A stretch of 64,000 nt of DNA from Microbulbifer bruguierae (GCF_029869925.1 NZ_CP118605.1:2110001-2174000); one strand, 5' to 3'; positions 1 through 9,316 are shown, counted from the first letter of the stretch. Program-made: numbers and translations. The notes: generated from the sequence alone by a model not told the origin.

Positions 1-1547
1 ACCACGATGGCCACATCCGGCTTTTTACTGAATTCACCGTCGACCGCAAGCAGGGCGTTACCGCCGGCAGCCTCTACTGCCTGCTTGATGCCGCGGTAGA
101 TGGAGGTGGCTCCGGGGAATTTATCATTGGGAATTCCGGCGCCCTGCCAGCTTACACTCCAGCCACCGGACTGCATGGCAATGCTGTCGGCACCGGGGCC
201 GGCGACGAGGATATTCTGTTGCGGATTCAACGGCAGAAGGCCATCGCGATTTTTCAGCAATACCATACTTTCACGCACTGCGCGGCGCGCCAGTGCGCGG
301 TGCTCCGCACTGCCGACGATGGCTTCGTCACCGGCAAACGTGCGCTCAGATGGCTTTTTATCGAATAGGCCTGCGCGCAGTTTTACCCGCAGGATACGCC
401 GCACCGCGTCATCCAGGCGCGCCATGGAAATCTCACCACTGTTCACCTGCGTCAGGGTGTTGGCGATCATGTTTTTCCAGTCGTATGTCACCATCAGCAG
501 ATCGATGCCGGCGTTGATGGCCTGGGGGCAGTTGTCGTTGGTGCAGCCCACAACCTGACCGTGGCCATTCCAGTCGCCGACCACAAGACCGTCGAAACCC
601 ATGCGCTTTTTCAATACATCGGTCAGCAGATACTGGTTGCCGTGGTGCTTTTCCCCGTTCCAGGAAGAGAAGCTGGCCATCACACTCTGCACCCCGCTCT
701 CGATGACCGCGGGGTAACCGGCGTTGTGAATATCCACCAGTTCCTGTTCGCTGATACGGGCATCACCCTGGTCGTCGCCCTCAAAGGTGCCACCGTCGGC
801 AAGAAAATGCTTGGCAGTGGCGAGCACGCGGGTTTCCGACAAAAAATCATCAGCACCAACAGTGCCCTGCAACCCTTCCACCATGGCGGAGGCAAAGGTT
901 TTGACTACCTGTGGATCTTCGCTGTAACTCTCGTAAGTGCGTCCCCAGAGATCGTTCTGGGCGACAGCGAGGGTGGGGGCAAAGACCCACTCGACACCGG
1001 TGGTGCGCACCTCCGCCGCGGTGGCCGCGCCGATGGCCCGCACCAGATCGGGGTTACCGGTGGCACCGAGTCCAATGTTGTGCGGGAACAGGGTGGCGCC
1101 GGTGAGATTGCCGTTGCCATGTACCGCATCGGTGCCCCAGATAATCGGAATCGCCACCCCGCCATCGCTGCTATCCATCGATGCTTCCCAGAGGGCATCC
1201 GCCAGTGCCAACCAGTCATCCGGGCCGGCGTTTTCCTTGCGCCCGGGAATGGAACCACCGCCATTCAATACTGACCCGATATGGTATTTCTTCACCTCTT
1301 CCGGTGTGATCGACTGGATTTCCGGCTGCATGATCTGACCGACTTTTTGTTCCAGCGTCATTTTTTTCAGTAATGCTTCTACCTGCGTTTCCACTTCCGG
1401 GGCCATCACCGGACTCTGGGTTTTCGGCCACAAATCCAGCCGCTGGGAAGTGTCGTCAGCGGCAGAAAGCCCGGGCAACGCAGCGAGAAAAATACCCGCG
1501 ACCAAAAGTGAGCGCAGCGGTTTTACCGGTATGTCAGCGGATTTCAT
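1..1547 (-). CDS. GH3 beta-glucosidase, C-terminus cut by window edge
   Basis: Glycoside hydrolase family 3 exo-enzyme, expected to release glucose from the non-reducing ends of beta-glucan oligosaccharides. About 515 N-terminal residues are present. The start MKSADIPVKP leads into a hydrophobic signal-peptide stretch, so the protein is exported. The (alpha/beta)8 domain carries WGTDAVHG, KHFLADGG and SFSSWNGEK, and the nucleophile is probably D325 in VVGDWNGHG. The second, Rossmann-like domain begins around residue 405 and runs off the edge near PDVAIVV. It is a close paralogue of the GH3 at 51.3-53.8 kb but has no lipobox. It lies 250 bases downstream of the MFS porter on the same strand and is probably cotranscribed with it. 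Family assignment is firm; substrate (laminaribiose or cellobiose) is inferred from context. Confidence 0.93.
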   Translation of the reverse strand, partial: MKSADIPVKPLRSLLVAGIFLAALPGLSAADDTSQRLDLWPKTQSPVMAPEVETQVEALLKKMTLEQKVGQIMQPEIQSITPEEVKKYHIGSVLNGGGSIPGRKENAGPDDWLALADALWEASMDSSDGGVAIPIIWGTDAVHGNGNLTGATLFPHNIGLGATGNPDLVRAIGAATAAEVRTTGVEWVFAPTLAVAQNDLWGRTYESYSEDPQVVKTFASAMVEGLQGTVGADDFLSETRVLATAKHFLADGGTFEGDDQGDARISEQELVDIHNAGYPAVIESGVQSVMASFSSWNGEKHHGNQYLLTDVLKKRMGFDGLVVGDWNGHGQVVGCTNDNCPQAINAGIDLLMVTYDWKNMIANTLTQVNSGEISMARLDDAVRRILRVKLRAGLFDKKPSERTFAGDEAIVGSAEHRALARRAVRESMVLLKNRDGLLPLNPQQNILVAGPGADSIAMQSGGWSVSWQGAGIPNDKFPGATSIYRGIKQAVEAAGGNALLAVDGEFSKKPDVAIV

Positions 1548-1797
1548 GGTGTGCCATTCCTTGTTTTTATTCCGGGCAATCGGTTTCAGTTTTTTATCCA
1601 TGGCCGATAATTTCATCGGGTAAATCATATAAATGGCATCGAGCGCAAAAAATTCCCGGGGCTTACCCTCAAGACTTCAGCAGGGGCTGGTGAACTCTTC
1701 AGGGCAGGGGCCGCGCGGGTTCAAGGGTGCATTTGCCCAAGGGGAGTCGATGCCGGCGGCCGCCATCCGCTTACCGGTTGCAGCCGCCATTGGGAAA

Positions 1798-3267
1798 TCA
1801 GCCCTGCATCTGCTCCAGCTCCCGTCCCTTGGTTTCGTGTACGTATTTGCTCACGAAGAAGATGGAGATAAAGGCGCACAGCGCGTAAATGCCGTAGCTG
1901 CCGGAAAGCTGGATACTGACCAGCAGAACCGGGAACGACAGGGTGATACCAAAATTCGCCAGCCACTGGGCCAATCCGGACACTGCAAGGCCGGAACCGC
2001 GAATCTGGTTGGGGAACATTTCGCCCAGCATGACCCACATCACCGGGCCCCACGAGGCGTTGAAGAAAATCACATAGGCGTTGGCCGCCAGCAGCGCAAT
2101 GGTGCCGACGGAATCCGACAGGCTCAGCGCGCCGCTCTCGTTCAGCGTGGCCTGGGAGAAGGACACTGCCATGATCGCCAGGGTCACCGCCATGCCGATG
2201 GAGCCGAACCACAGCAGCGGCTTGCGACCGATCTTGTCCACCAGTACCAGCGCGGTAATCACCGCGGCAATACTCACCACACCGGACACCACATTGATCA
2301 ACAGTGCATCGCTCTCGGTAAAGCCCACGGACTGCCACAAGACGGCGCCGTAGTAGAACACCACATTGATGCCCACCAGCTGCTGGAACACCGCGAGGCC
2401 AATCCCCACCCACACAATACTGCGCAACTTGCCGGTTTTGGCATCCTTCAGGTCGGACAGGCTGGGGCGGTGGTCCGCCGCCAGGGAGGAGCGGATTTCC
2501 TGGGTTTTTTCCTCGGCTGTGCGCGCGCCGAACAGACGGGTCAGTACCGAGCGCGCCGCATCACCGCGGCCACTGGCCACCAGGAAGCGCGGACTCTCGG
2601 GAATAAAGTACAAGCCGATCAGGAAGATCGCCGCGGGGATCAGTTCGATCCAGAACATCCAGCGCCAGGCTTCATATCCCATCCAGAATTGGTCGGTGGA
2701 AGCGCCAGCAAACTTGGCGATAGCGTAGTTACTGAGGAACGCCGCCGTCAGGCCACAGATGATCGCGACCTGTTGCACCGTGGCCAGGCGCCCCCGGTAG
2801 GCCGCCGGTGCCACCTCACTGATATAGGCCGGAGTCATCACACTGGCGGCACCCACCGCCAGGCCACCGAGAATGCGGTAAAGCACAAACTCCAGCGAGC
2901 CGGTGGCAATACCGGAACCCCAGGCGGAGACAATAAACATAATCGCAGAGGCCACCAGCAGTGCCTTGCGCCCGTACTTGTCGGCGAGGGTGCCGGCGAA
3001 GAAGGCACCGATGGCACAGCCCAGCAGCATCGACGCTACATTGAAGCCGGTGCCTGCGGTATCGGAATTGAACGCGGTCTGCAGGCCCTCCACGGTGCCA
3101 TTGATCACACCGCTGTCGAACCCGAACAGGAAGCCGCCGATCGTGGCCACGCCGCTAATGGCGATGACGAGACCGTGATTGGTTTCGGAAAGATTGGATC
3201 CAGAGGCGGAGTCTGCGACTCCGGGCACGGCATCAACGGCCGCACCACTGCTGACGGTGGTACTCAT
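1798..3267 (-). CDS. MFS sugar porter (sugar:H+ symporter family)
   Basis: Inner-membrane 12-helix monosaccharide/proton symporter of the XylE/GalP/AraE type, about 489 residues. Seen: DKYGRKALL and DKIGRKPLL loops (RXGR motif in both halves), PESPRFL after helix 6, and QQLVGINVVFYYG in helix 7, the sugar-contacting segment of this family. A GTG lies 18 bases further upstream in frame, but the ATG at 3267 has GAGAG at the right distance and is preferred. A LacI-type palindrome lies about 136 bases upstream and the exported GH3 follows on the same strand, which suggests uptake of the glucose that GH3 releases. Glucose as substrate is an inference. Confidence 0.92.
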   Translation of the reverse strand: MSTTVSSGAAVDAVPGVADSASGSNLSETNHGLVIAISGVATIGGFLFGFDSGVINGTVEGLQTAFNSDTAGTGFNVASMLLGCAIGAFFAGTLADKYGRKALLVASAIMFIVSAWGSGIATGSLEFVLYRILGGLAVGAASVMTPAYISEVAPAAYRGRLATVQQVAIICGLTAAFLSNYAIAKFAGASTDQFWMGYEAWRWMFWIELIPAAIFLIGLYFIPESPRFLVASGRGDAARSVLTRLFGARTAEEKTQEIRSSLAADHRPSLSDLKDAKTGKLRSIVWVGIGLAVFQQLVGINVVFYYGAVLWQSVGFTESDALLINVVSGVVSIAAVITALVLVDKIGRKPLLWFGSIGMAVTLAIMAVSFSQATLNESGALSLSDSVGTIALLAANAYVIFFNASWGPVMWVMLGEMFPNQIRGSGLAVSGLAQWLANFGITLSFPVLLVSIQLSGSYGIYALCAFISIFFVSKYVHETKGRELEQMQG

Positions 3268-3402
3268 TGTTATTCTCTCACTCACTGTGGGCCGCTGAGC
3301 GACTCCGAATTATTCTTAGATCAGCCTACTTCGCACCCTTTAATCTGATCGGTATCAGGGCGTGTGGCCAATGGCATATTTATACAATTAATCGCACAAA
3401 TA

Positions 3403-3416
3403 TGTAAACGATTACA
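3403..3416. promoter_or_regulatory. LacI-family operator-like palindrome
   Basis: TGTAAACGATTACA has half-sites TGTAA and TTACA around a central CG, the usual layout of LacI/GalR-family operators. It lies between the MFS porter start (3267) and the terminator of the next gene, so it most likely controls the porter and the GH3 behind it. No LacI-family gene is in the window. Confidence 0.6.
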
Positions 3417-3453
3417 CGGATTTATAAAAAACTGTCGCAGGAATACACGGGCA

Positions 3454-3480
3454 CAAAAAAAGCCCCTGTCAAAGGGGCTT
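3454..3480 (-). terminator. Rho-independent terminator of the SLC45-type porter
   Basis: Stem AAGCCCC / GGGGCTT (3460-3466 with 3474-3480) with a 7-base loop. On the minus strand it is followed by a run of T (A-tract 3454-3461). It lies 54 bases past the stop of the porter at 3534 and separates that gene from the next promoter. Confidence 0.85.
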
Positions 3481-3533
3481 CACTGGAGCTACGCATGGAG
3501 TCTGCGCAAATTGGGATTCACGCAGACCATACA

Positions 3534-5021
3534 TCAACCAACCGCCGGCTCACCCTCCACGTCCGCGACCACCAGCGGCTCCTCGCGCACAAAGCATACC
3601 GACACGGCTCCGCACACCATAAACACACCCGCCAGCATGATGATGTAGATGGCCTGGTTGTCGAACACCGCCGCCAGAATCGGTCCCGCCACCAGTGCGG
3701 AAATAATCTGTGGCGCGGCAATGGTGAAGTTGAAAATGCCCATATAGACCCCGGTTTTACTCGGCGGCAGCGAATCGGACAGGATTGAGTAAGGCATCGC
3801 CAGAATCGCCGCCCACGCAATCCCCACACCCACCATCGGCAGCAGCAGGCCAATGGCACCGCTGGGCACGGTAACCTGGGTGATCAGCAGATTTACCTCA
3901 GTAGCCGCACCACCCTGAAACAGGGTAAAGCTCATATAACCCAGACCACCCAACAGCAGCGACAGCGCATAGGTCAACTTGCGTCCGATGCGGTTGGCGA
4001 CCCGCGCCAGCACCACCGAGAAGATGGCCGCAAACAGGGAATAGGCCGCAAAGATGATACCTACCCAGTCGCCGGCAGCACCTTTGGCCGCAGCGATATG
4101 AGCCGGGATTTCACCGACCGACTCCAGGTAGTGGGAATCAAACCACTTGGCCTCCACACCCCATACATGCTGGGTGATCGCCGGCGTGGTGTAGACCCAC
4201 ATGATGAACAGGGAGAACCAGGAGAAGAACTGCACCACCGCCAGCTGGCGCATGGTGGTGGGCATGTTTACCAGCAGGCTGAAGAAGCCGACCAGACGCT
4301 GGGCCAGCGACTTGCGCTCCGCCAGCTCCCGCGCCACCACTTCCGCGTCGATCCCTTTATAGGCGTTGTACTCCTCCGGCGGATACTCCTTGGTGCGGAA
4401 TACGGTCCACAGCACCGAGCCCAGCAGCACCGAGGCACCGATATAGAAGGCCCAGATCACCGACGGCGCCACTTCACCCCCGCGCGAGGTGTTCTCCAGG
4501 CCGATCACATTGGTAAGGATAAACGGCAGCATGGAGCCGCATACCGCGCCAATATTGATCAGCAGCGACTGTACCGAATAGCCCACAGTGCGCTGCTCCG
4601 AGGGCACCATGTCAGACACCAGTGCGCGGAACGGCTGCATGGTGACGTTGAACGCCGCATCCATCAGCGCCAGCATCACGCCACCGAACAGGATCGGCGC
4701 AATAAACGCCACCGCAATTCCGGCATTGGGCATAAACGCCATACCCAGCGCCGCGGCGATGGCACCAAACAGGATATAGGGGTTGCGGCGGCCGAAGCGG
4801 CTCCAGGTGCGGTCAGACGCAGAGCCCACAATCGGCTGCACGATCAGCCCCATCAGAGGCGCCACGATCCAGAACAGGGACAGTGAATGCAGGTCTGCCC
4901 CCAGGTCGGAGAGAATCCGGCTGGCATTGGCATTCTGCAGGGCAAAACCGAACTGCACCCCGAGAAAGCCGAGGCTGACGTTCCACACCTGCCAGAAAGG
5001 AAGTTTGGGCTGTTTTTTCAT
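3534..5021 (-). CDS. SLC45/GPH-type MFS disaccharide (maltose-type) transporter
   Basis: Inner-membrane carrier of about 495 residues, resembling the sucrose/maltose:H+ symporters (SLC45, MalA/MalT-like porters of Caulobacter, Xanthomonas and Shewanella). Seen: FGFALQNANASRI in helix 1, IVQPIVGSASDRTW followed by SRFGRRNPYI (the GRR loop typical of this family), a long cytoplasmic loop near EYPPEEYNAYKG, and the repeat ARVANRIGRK in the second half. An in-frame TTG lies 42 bases upstream, but ATG 5021 follows AGGCGG and starts MKKQPKL. The GC-rich palindrome 110 bases upstream is shared with other starch genes of the window, which supports maltose or maltodextrin as substrate (inference). Confidence 0.88.
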   Translation of the reverse strand: MKKQPKLPFWQVWNVSLGFLGVQFGFALQNANASRILSDLGADLHSLSLFWIVAPLMGLIVQPIVGSASDRTWSRFGRRNPYILFGAIAAALGMAFMPNAGIAVAFIAPILFGGVMLALMDAAFNVTMQPFRALVSDMVPSEQRTVGYSVQSLLINIGAVCGSMLPFILTNVIGLENTSRGGEVAPSVIWAFYIGASVLLGSVLWTVFRTKEYPPEEYNAYKGIDAEVVARELAERKSLAQRLVGFFSLLVNMPTTMRQLAVVQFFSWFSLFIMWVYTTPAITQHVWGVEAKWFDSHYLESVGEIPAHIAAAKGAAGDWVGIIFAAYSLFAAIFSVVLARVANRIGRKLTYALSLLLGGLGYMSFTLFQGGAATEVNLLITQVTVPSGAIGLLLPMVGVGIAWAAILAMPYSILSDSLPPSKTGVYMGIFNFTIAAPQIISALVAGPILAAVFDNQAIYIIMLAGVFMVCGAVSVCFVREEPLVVADVEGEPAVG

Positions 5022-5129
5022 CGCTGTAACCGCCTGGTTATTGTTTGCGTCGAGCGTCGGCAACCGGTATCGGGTCGTGCGGCACTCTGGTTATGGCGGG
5101 ATTCTGTCAGCCCGGACCAGTGCGGCCAT

Positions 5130-5150
5130 CCTCCCCGCCGGGGGCGGAGG
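5130..5150. promoter_or_regulatory. GC-rich palindrome, candidate starch-regulon operator
   Basis: CCTCCCCGCC directly followed by GGGGGCGGAGG forms an inverted repeat about 110 bases upstream of the SLC45-type porter. GGGGCGGAGG differs at one base from the E. coli MalT box GGGGAKGAGG. Related sites lie at 12991, 43676 and 44932. Confidence 0.45.
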
Positions 5151-5303
5151 CACGTCGAACAGCCCCTCCCAAACACCGCGACGCCGTGGTCACAACCTCT
5201 CGAAAAACATCGCGATAGTCTTATAAGATCCCAAAATCGATACACAAAGAACTTAAACTGTATTTATGTACCGAAAAATGGACTCTAAATGATTATCTTG
5301 CAA

Positions 5304-5321
5304 TATCCTCAAATAGGGACA
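5304..5321. promoter_or_regulatory. hipO: HipB-type operator upstream of hipBA
   Basis: TATCC, eight bases, then GGACA. The E. coli HipB operator is TATCC-N8-GGATA, so this differs at one base. It lies about 45 bases before the HTH gene, as expected for autorepression. Confidence 0.5.
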
Positions 5322-5363
5322 TAATCCGTAGAACTTTCGCTTATATCCCAGATATAGCACTCT

Positions 5364-5723
5364 ATGGATCAAGGACTGAAATCCCCCGCCGCCATTGCGG
5401 AAACCCTGGGCCTGCGCCTCAAGCAGGCACGCCTGAACCGGGACCTCACCCAGCAGGAGGTAGCGGAGCGCGCCGGCCTCAGCCGCAAGGCCGTACTCAA
5501 TGCGGAAAAGGGCAAGGCGCAGCTGGAAGTCGTGATCGCCATACTGCAGACCCTCGACCTCACCGCCCAGCTCGACCACTTCCTGCCACCACAGCCGCCC
5601 TCTCCCATCCAGCTCGCCAGGCTCCAGGGCAAACAGCGCCAGCGGGCTTCCGGCCAGCGCCGGCACCGGGATGGAGATAAAGATGAGGATACGGACACAG
5701 ACGGAGAGCTGCCCGAATGGTGA
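5364..5723 (+). CDS. hipB: HipB-like XRE-family antitoxin
   Basis: Small DNA-binding protein of 119 residues. The helix-turn-helix covers roughly residues 12-70, with LTQQEVAERAGLSR as recognition region followed by LNAEKGKAQLEVV, typical of the HipB/XRE fold. The tail is unusual: a basic stretch (KQRQRASGQRR) followed by an acidic run ending in GELPEW. The trailing EW may be the HipA-contacting end, because E. coli HipB also ends in a tryptophan-containing tail. Its stop overlaps the hipA start by seven bases, indicating translational coupling. A HipB-type operator lies just upstream. Confidence 0.85.
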   Translation: MDQGLKSPAAIAETLGLRLKQARLNRDLTQQEVAERAGLSRKAVLNAEKGKAQLEVVIAILQTLDLTAQLDHFLPPQPPSPIQLARLQGKQRQRASGQRRHRDGDKDEDTDTDGELPEW

Positions 5724-7063
5724 TGGAAGCCATCAACGTCGACTATTGCGACCAGAGCGGAAGGTGCCAGACCGCAGGCGCAGTCAGCTTCGATACCGAG
5801 ACCGGGGTCGGCGCCTTCGAATACCACCCCGCCTTTATCGACCGCGGCATCGAACTCTCCCCCCTTAAAATGCCGCTGGCGCGGCGGATCTACAGCTTCC
5901 CGGGGCTCAGCTTTGACACCTTCCGCGGACTCCCCGGGCTGATCGCCGACTCCCTTCCCGACGACTTCGGCAACGCAGTACTGAACGCCTGGATGGCCGC
6001 CCAGGGCAAACACCCCGACGACATCAGCCCCCTGCAGCGACTGCAGTACACCGGCAAGCGCGGCATGGGCGCGCTCGAATACGCCCCCGCCACCCGTATC
6101 AGGAACCTCAACGCCACCCAGGACATCGCCATCGACGAACTGGTGGCCATCGCCCAGGAAGTACTCGACAGCCGCGCGGGCTTCCGTGTGCAGCTCGACA
6201 ACGATAAGGCGGGAAACAACCGCGACGCCCATCCACAGGAAATGCTTGCGCTGCTCTCCGTCGGCATGAGCGCCGGCGGCGCCCGCCCCAAGGCAGTACT
6301 CGCCTTCAACCGGGATTTCACCCAGGTGCGCTCCGGGCAGACCGACGTGCCGGACGGCTTCACCCACTACCTGATGAAATTCGACGGCGTCAGCGAACAC
6401 AGCCGCAACCAGCAGACCTTCGGCGACCCCATGGGCTTCGGTGCAATGGAATACGTCTACTACCTGATGGCCACCGCCTGCGGCATCGATATGATGCCCT
6501 GCCACCTGTTACACGAAGGTAACCGCCGGCACTTCATCACCCAGCGCTTCGACCGGGTCGGCAACCACAAGGTCCACATCCAGACCCTCAACGGCATTGC
6601 CCATGTGGACTACAAGGCTCCCGGTTCCTATTCCTACGCCGAACTGTTCGGCGTCGCCCGCCAGCTGAAACTCACCGCGATAGAAGCCGAACAACTGCTA
6701 TTGCGCATGGTGTTCAATATCGTCGCCCGCAACCACGACGACCACTCGAAAAACTTCGCCTTCCTGCTCAACGAGAAAACCTGGCAATTGGCCCCCGCCT
6801 ATGACCTCGCCTACAGCTACAAACCGGGGAGCAAATGGGTCAACAGCCACTGGATGAGCCTCAACGGCAAACGCGACCAGTTCACCCGCAACGATATCTA
6901 CAGCCTGGAGAAGCTCAGCCCGCTGTTTGGCAGAAAGAAGATCGACGGTATTGTGGACACGGTGGTGGAGCAGGTATCGCAGTGGCGGCGACTGGCGCTT
7001 GAATACGAAGTGCCGAAAACGCTGGTTGATGAAATCGATTCGAATTTGCGGCTGGGGATATAA
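5717..7063 (+). CDS. hipA: HipA-type serine/threonine kinase toxin
   Basis: 448-residue HipA-family kinase. E. coli HipA phosphorylates glutamyl-tRNA synthetase and causes growth arrest and persistence; the target here is unknown. Seen: N-subdomain FRGLPGLIADSLPDDFGN, nucleotide-binding segment SAGGARPKAV (about 190-200), catalytic loop NHDDHSKNF with D341 and N346 as likely catalytic and metal residues, and APAYDLAYS as the DFG-like magnesium site. All key elements are intact, so the toxin is probably active. Length is normal for the family. It starts inside hipB (ATG 5717; a second ATG is 6 bases on). Confidence 0.92.
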   Translation: MVMEAINVDYCDQSGRCQTAGAVSFDTETGVGAFEYHPAFIDRGIELSPLKMPLARRIYSFPGLSFDTFRGLPGLIADSLPDDFGNAVLNAWMAAQGKHPDDISPLQRLQYTGKRGMGALEYAPATRIRNLNATQDIAIDELVAIAQEVLDSRAGFRVQLDNDKAGNNRDAHPQEMLALLSVGMSAGGARPKAVLAFNRDFTQVRSGQTDVPDGFTHYLMKFDGVSEHSRNQQTFGDPMGFGAMEYVYYLMATACGIDMMPCHLLHEGNRRHFITQRFDRVGNHKVHIQTLNGIAHVDYKAPGSYSYAELFGVARQLKLTAIEAEQLLLRMVFNIVARNHDDHSKNFAFLLNEKTWQLAPAYDLAYSYKPGSKWVNSHWMSLNGKRDQFTRNDIYSLEKLSPLFGRKKIDGIVDTVVEQVSQWRRLALEYEVPKTLVDEIDSNLRLGI

Positions 7064-7176
7064 GTGAGTTTCGTTCGAGCCCTCAGGACAAACAATAATA
7101 TTTGTGGAGTTCCGAGTGCCCGACGTAAAAAATCGCGCTCGAGGCTATGCGGGCGTCATACATCACGGAGGATAGA

Positions 7177-7608
7177 ATGCAGAAATTGACCGGGCGGTGT
7201 CTTTGCGAGGGCATCGAGTATGAAATTTCGGGAGAGATCGGCCCCATATACAACTGCCACTGCTCCCGATGCAGACGATGGCACGGTGCGCCGTACAGAA
7301 CACGCTCAACCATCAAGAAAAGCCAATTCAAATGGGTAAAAGGAGAGGAGCTGCTTTCGAAGTTCTACTCATCGCCAACCACCGCGAAAACATTCTGTTC
7401 CGTTTGCGGCTCCAGCCTGATCAGCCTCTATGATGAGGAGCCGGATAAAATTGGCTTTCCTCTTGGCGGTTTAGATCAAGCCCCAAACAATAAGATTGAA
7501 GGACACTTCTTTGTCGGTTCAAAATCACCTTGGCATGAAATCGTCGATGACTTACCACAATATGAGGAGTTTCCTGGAGCGAGAAGCACGGTAAGAGCTA
7601 CAGAGTAA
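7177..7608 (+). CDS. GFA/CENP-V-type zinc-binding protein
   Basis: 143-residue member of the GFA (glutathione-dependent formaldehyde-activating, Mss4-like) family. Zinc ligands are visible as GRCLCEGI near the N-terminus, NCHCSRCRRWHG around residue 35 and FCSVCGSS around residue 78. Most members have no proven enzyme activity, so the name should not be read as formaldehyde metabolism. The ATG at 7177 is preferred to 7147 because GGAGG sits seven bases before it. It marks the start of a lower-GC run of small genes with no obvious common pathway. Confidence 0.88.
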   Translation: MQKLTGRCLCEGIEYEISGEIGPIYNCHCSRCRRWHGAPYRTRSTIKKSQFKWVKGEELLSKFYSSPTTAKTFCSVCGSSLISLYDEEPDKIGFPLGGLDQAPNNKIEGHFFVGSKSPWHEIVDDLPQYEEFPGARSTVRATE

Positions 7609-7691
7609 TCTGTGCAACCACTACCCCCTATTTTATTTCCAAAAATATACAAAGTAATCTGCCTTGCATAAGGCTAAGTGAGAACGGATAC

Positions 7692-8348
7692 GTGAAGAAG
7701 TACCTCTTAGCTGTTTTAGCGTCGTTTTCCATCGATTCTAACGCGGACACTGAAATCAGTTCGTGCCAACAGCAAGGCAAGACATACGCTGAATGCAGTC
7801 AAGAAGCTGAAAAGAAGATCATAGCGGGCACCGACAGTCTTGTAGTTAGAGATAACAACAAATTGATTCTCAAGCCTTTAAAAGCTGCAAACCCGGAAAT
7901 GGAACTGGTTGATGGCGAGCTTCAATACACGCTGAAAGCCCACTATCCCGATCAGAAAATTTCGCTTATTTCCGTCTCCGGCTGGGAATATTTCACCGCA
8001 TATATCTACCATCACGAGTACGGCGCTTACAGAGAGGCATTTGATGAAATACGCTTTTCGGAAGATGGTCATTTTCTGGTGGCATTCGGAGACGATATTG
8101 AAGCAGGCTTTGCTCCCAATGCGGTAGCCATATACGAACTGGGGGACTGGCCAGAATTGATGGTTCAGTTCCAGAATATGAATTTTGGTGTATCTGATGC
8201 TGCGTTTATTTCAGATACAGAGGTAAAACTGGAAATTTATTTTTTTAAAGCGGGCGTAGAAGGGTATGCCAAAGGCGAATGCAAGCTCGTCTCCAGACAC
8301 GGCCTCTGGCAGTTCAAAGATGTAGATTGCGCTAAAGACGCCAGATAA
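7692..8348 (+). CDS. Secreted hypothetical protein
   Basis: 218 residues, not recognised. It begins at a GTG with MKKYLLAVLASFSIDSNA, a short signal peptide probably cleaved before DTEISS. The mature part has four cysteines (CQQ, CSQ, CKL and CAK), which may form disulphides in the periplasm. There are no membrane segments. Base composition is AT-richer than the sugar genes on either side. The ribosome-binding site is weak. Confidence 0.6.
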   Translation: MKKYLLAVLASFSIDSNADTEISSCQQQGKTYAECSQEAEKKIIAGTDSLVVRDNNKLILKPLKAANPEMELVDGELQYTLKAHYPDQKISLISVSGWEYFTAYIYHHEYGAYREAFDEIRFSEDGHFLVAFGDDIEAGFAPNAVAIYELGDWPELMVQFQNMNFGVSDAAFISDTEVKLEIYFFKAGVEGYAKGECKLVSRHGLWQFKDVDCAKDAR

Positions 8349-8397
8349 ACCGGCATCAATCTCATCAACCATACTGATTCGACGGGAAATTACTGTA

Positions 8398-8706
8398 GTG
8401 AAGTTACATTTCATCGAAAAAGCGAAAGCCTTCCAGAGAACCGATAAAGAATTGAACATCTGGAAAAGTGGGAACTGGGTTTTATCAAATGACGTCGCAG
8501 AAGCTTCCGTTGGTGGCGACATCTACTTTCATACAGAACAAGCAAAACCTTCCTATTTTGGTGGTGAAATCATTGAGGTTAGGAAGCTTCAGGAAGGACC
8601 AGATAAAGGCCGCTATGTAATTACATTTAAAATGACAATGGCCCACAAAGGTGTAAAAACCGAAAAGCAAGGCTGGGGAATGGAAAAGAAGATTATCCGC
8701 GTATAA
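8398..8706 (+). CDS. Small hypothetical protein
   Basis: 102 residues starting at GTG. No family recognised. It is highly charged and soluble, has aromatic-rich strands (FGGEIIEVRKL, GRYVITFKM), and ends in KKIIRV. It has neither signal peptide nor membrane segment. It lies between two other orphan genes in the same direction with gaps of about 50 bases, so it may be part of one small transcript. Confidence 0.5.
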   Translation: MKLHFIEKAKAFQRTDKELNIWKSGNWVLSNDVAEASVGGDIYFHTEQAKPSYFGGEIIEVRKLQEGPDKGRYVITFKMTMAHKGVKTEKQGWGMEKKIIRV

Positions 8707-8752
8707 CCCCAACCAAAAACAGCAGCCGAAGTAAGATGGTAAATATCTTGTC

Positions 8753-9316
8753 ATGAATGAAGTAACAGCTGGCGTTGAAAATATTCAAACGGTATTCGAT
8801 AATTTCCCATCAAAGTACCTGTTAATGAATGGCAACATTGAGAAAAATTTGAAGTTTTTTGTTGGCATGGTACTCGAAGGATCCGTAGATGGATTTTCTT
8901 ACGCGATGGATAAGAAAATCGACAACCATGAAGTCGATATGCTGGGCTTTATTAATGGCGAGAGCGTGCTAGCCATTGAGTTCAAATGCACTTTTTCTTC
9001 AGATCCAGGCGCCACCATTAAAGCAGCCAAGGATGCTTGTAAAAAGATCATAAAAACCAACGAAATAGCGTTACTTGCAAACAGCAAGAAACAAATTGTG
9101 CATTTTTTAAACCACTCTTTTCCCGCGTCCGACACATCTCTCAATCCGGAATATATCAAGCGTAAATATCCGACCGGAAATCGGCTTAGCCCCGAAGAAT
9201 TAGCGAGTACTTTTAAGTCAGAGCTTGGGGAGAAATATTTTCAACATCGCATTCACTCATACCAATTTCCATCTGACGCCATTGGTTTAGACGCGCTGAT
9301 AGTTGATATCACCTAA
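8753..9316 (+). CDS. Putative PD-(D/E)XK-like protein
   Basis: 187-residue cytoplasmic protein of no recognised family. The stretch around residues 60-82 reads NHEVDMLGFINGES then VLAIEFKC. An acidic residue on a beta-hairpin followed by E-x-K is the pattern of PD-(D/E)XK nucleases, with D63 and EFK as candidate catalytic residues. An upstream helix contains a glutamate (VLEGSVDGF), as in that fold. This is a motif-level reading, not a family match. It could be a restriction-like or defence-related nuclease, or an inactive relative. Confidence 0.5.
   Translation: MNEVTAGVENIQTVFDNFPSKYLLMNGNIEKNLKFFVGMVLEGSVDGFSYAMDKKIDNHEVDMLGFINGESVLAIEFKCTFSSDPGATIKAAKDACKKIIKTNEIALLANSKKQIVHFLNHSFPASDTSLNPEYIKRKYPTGNRLSPEELASTFKSELGEKYFQHRIHSYQFPSDAIGLDALIVDIT

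Noticed and set aside
1633..3348. 571-residue plus-strand frame opposite the MFS porter
   Set aside because: It is the antisense shadow of a clear transporter; composition is repetitive His/Gln/Gly without domains.
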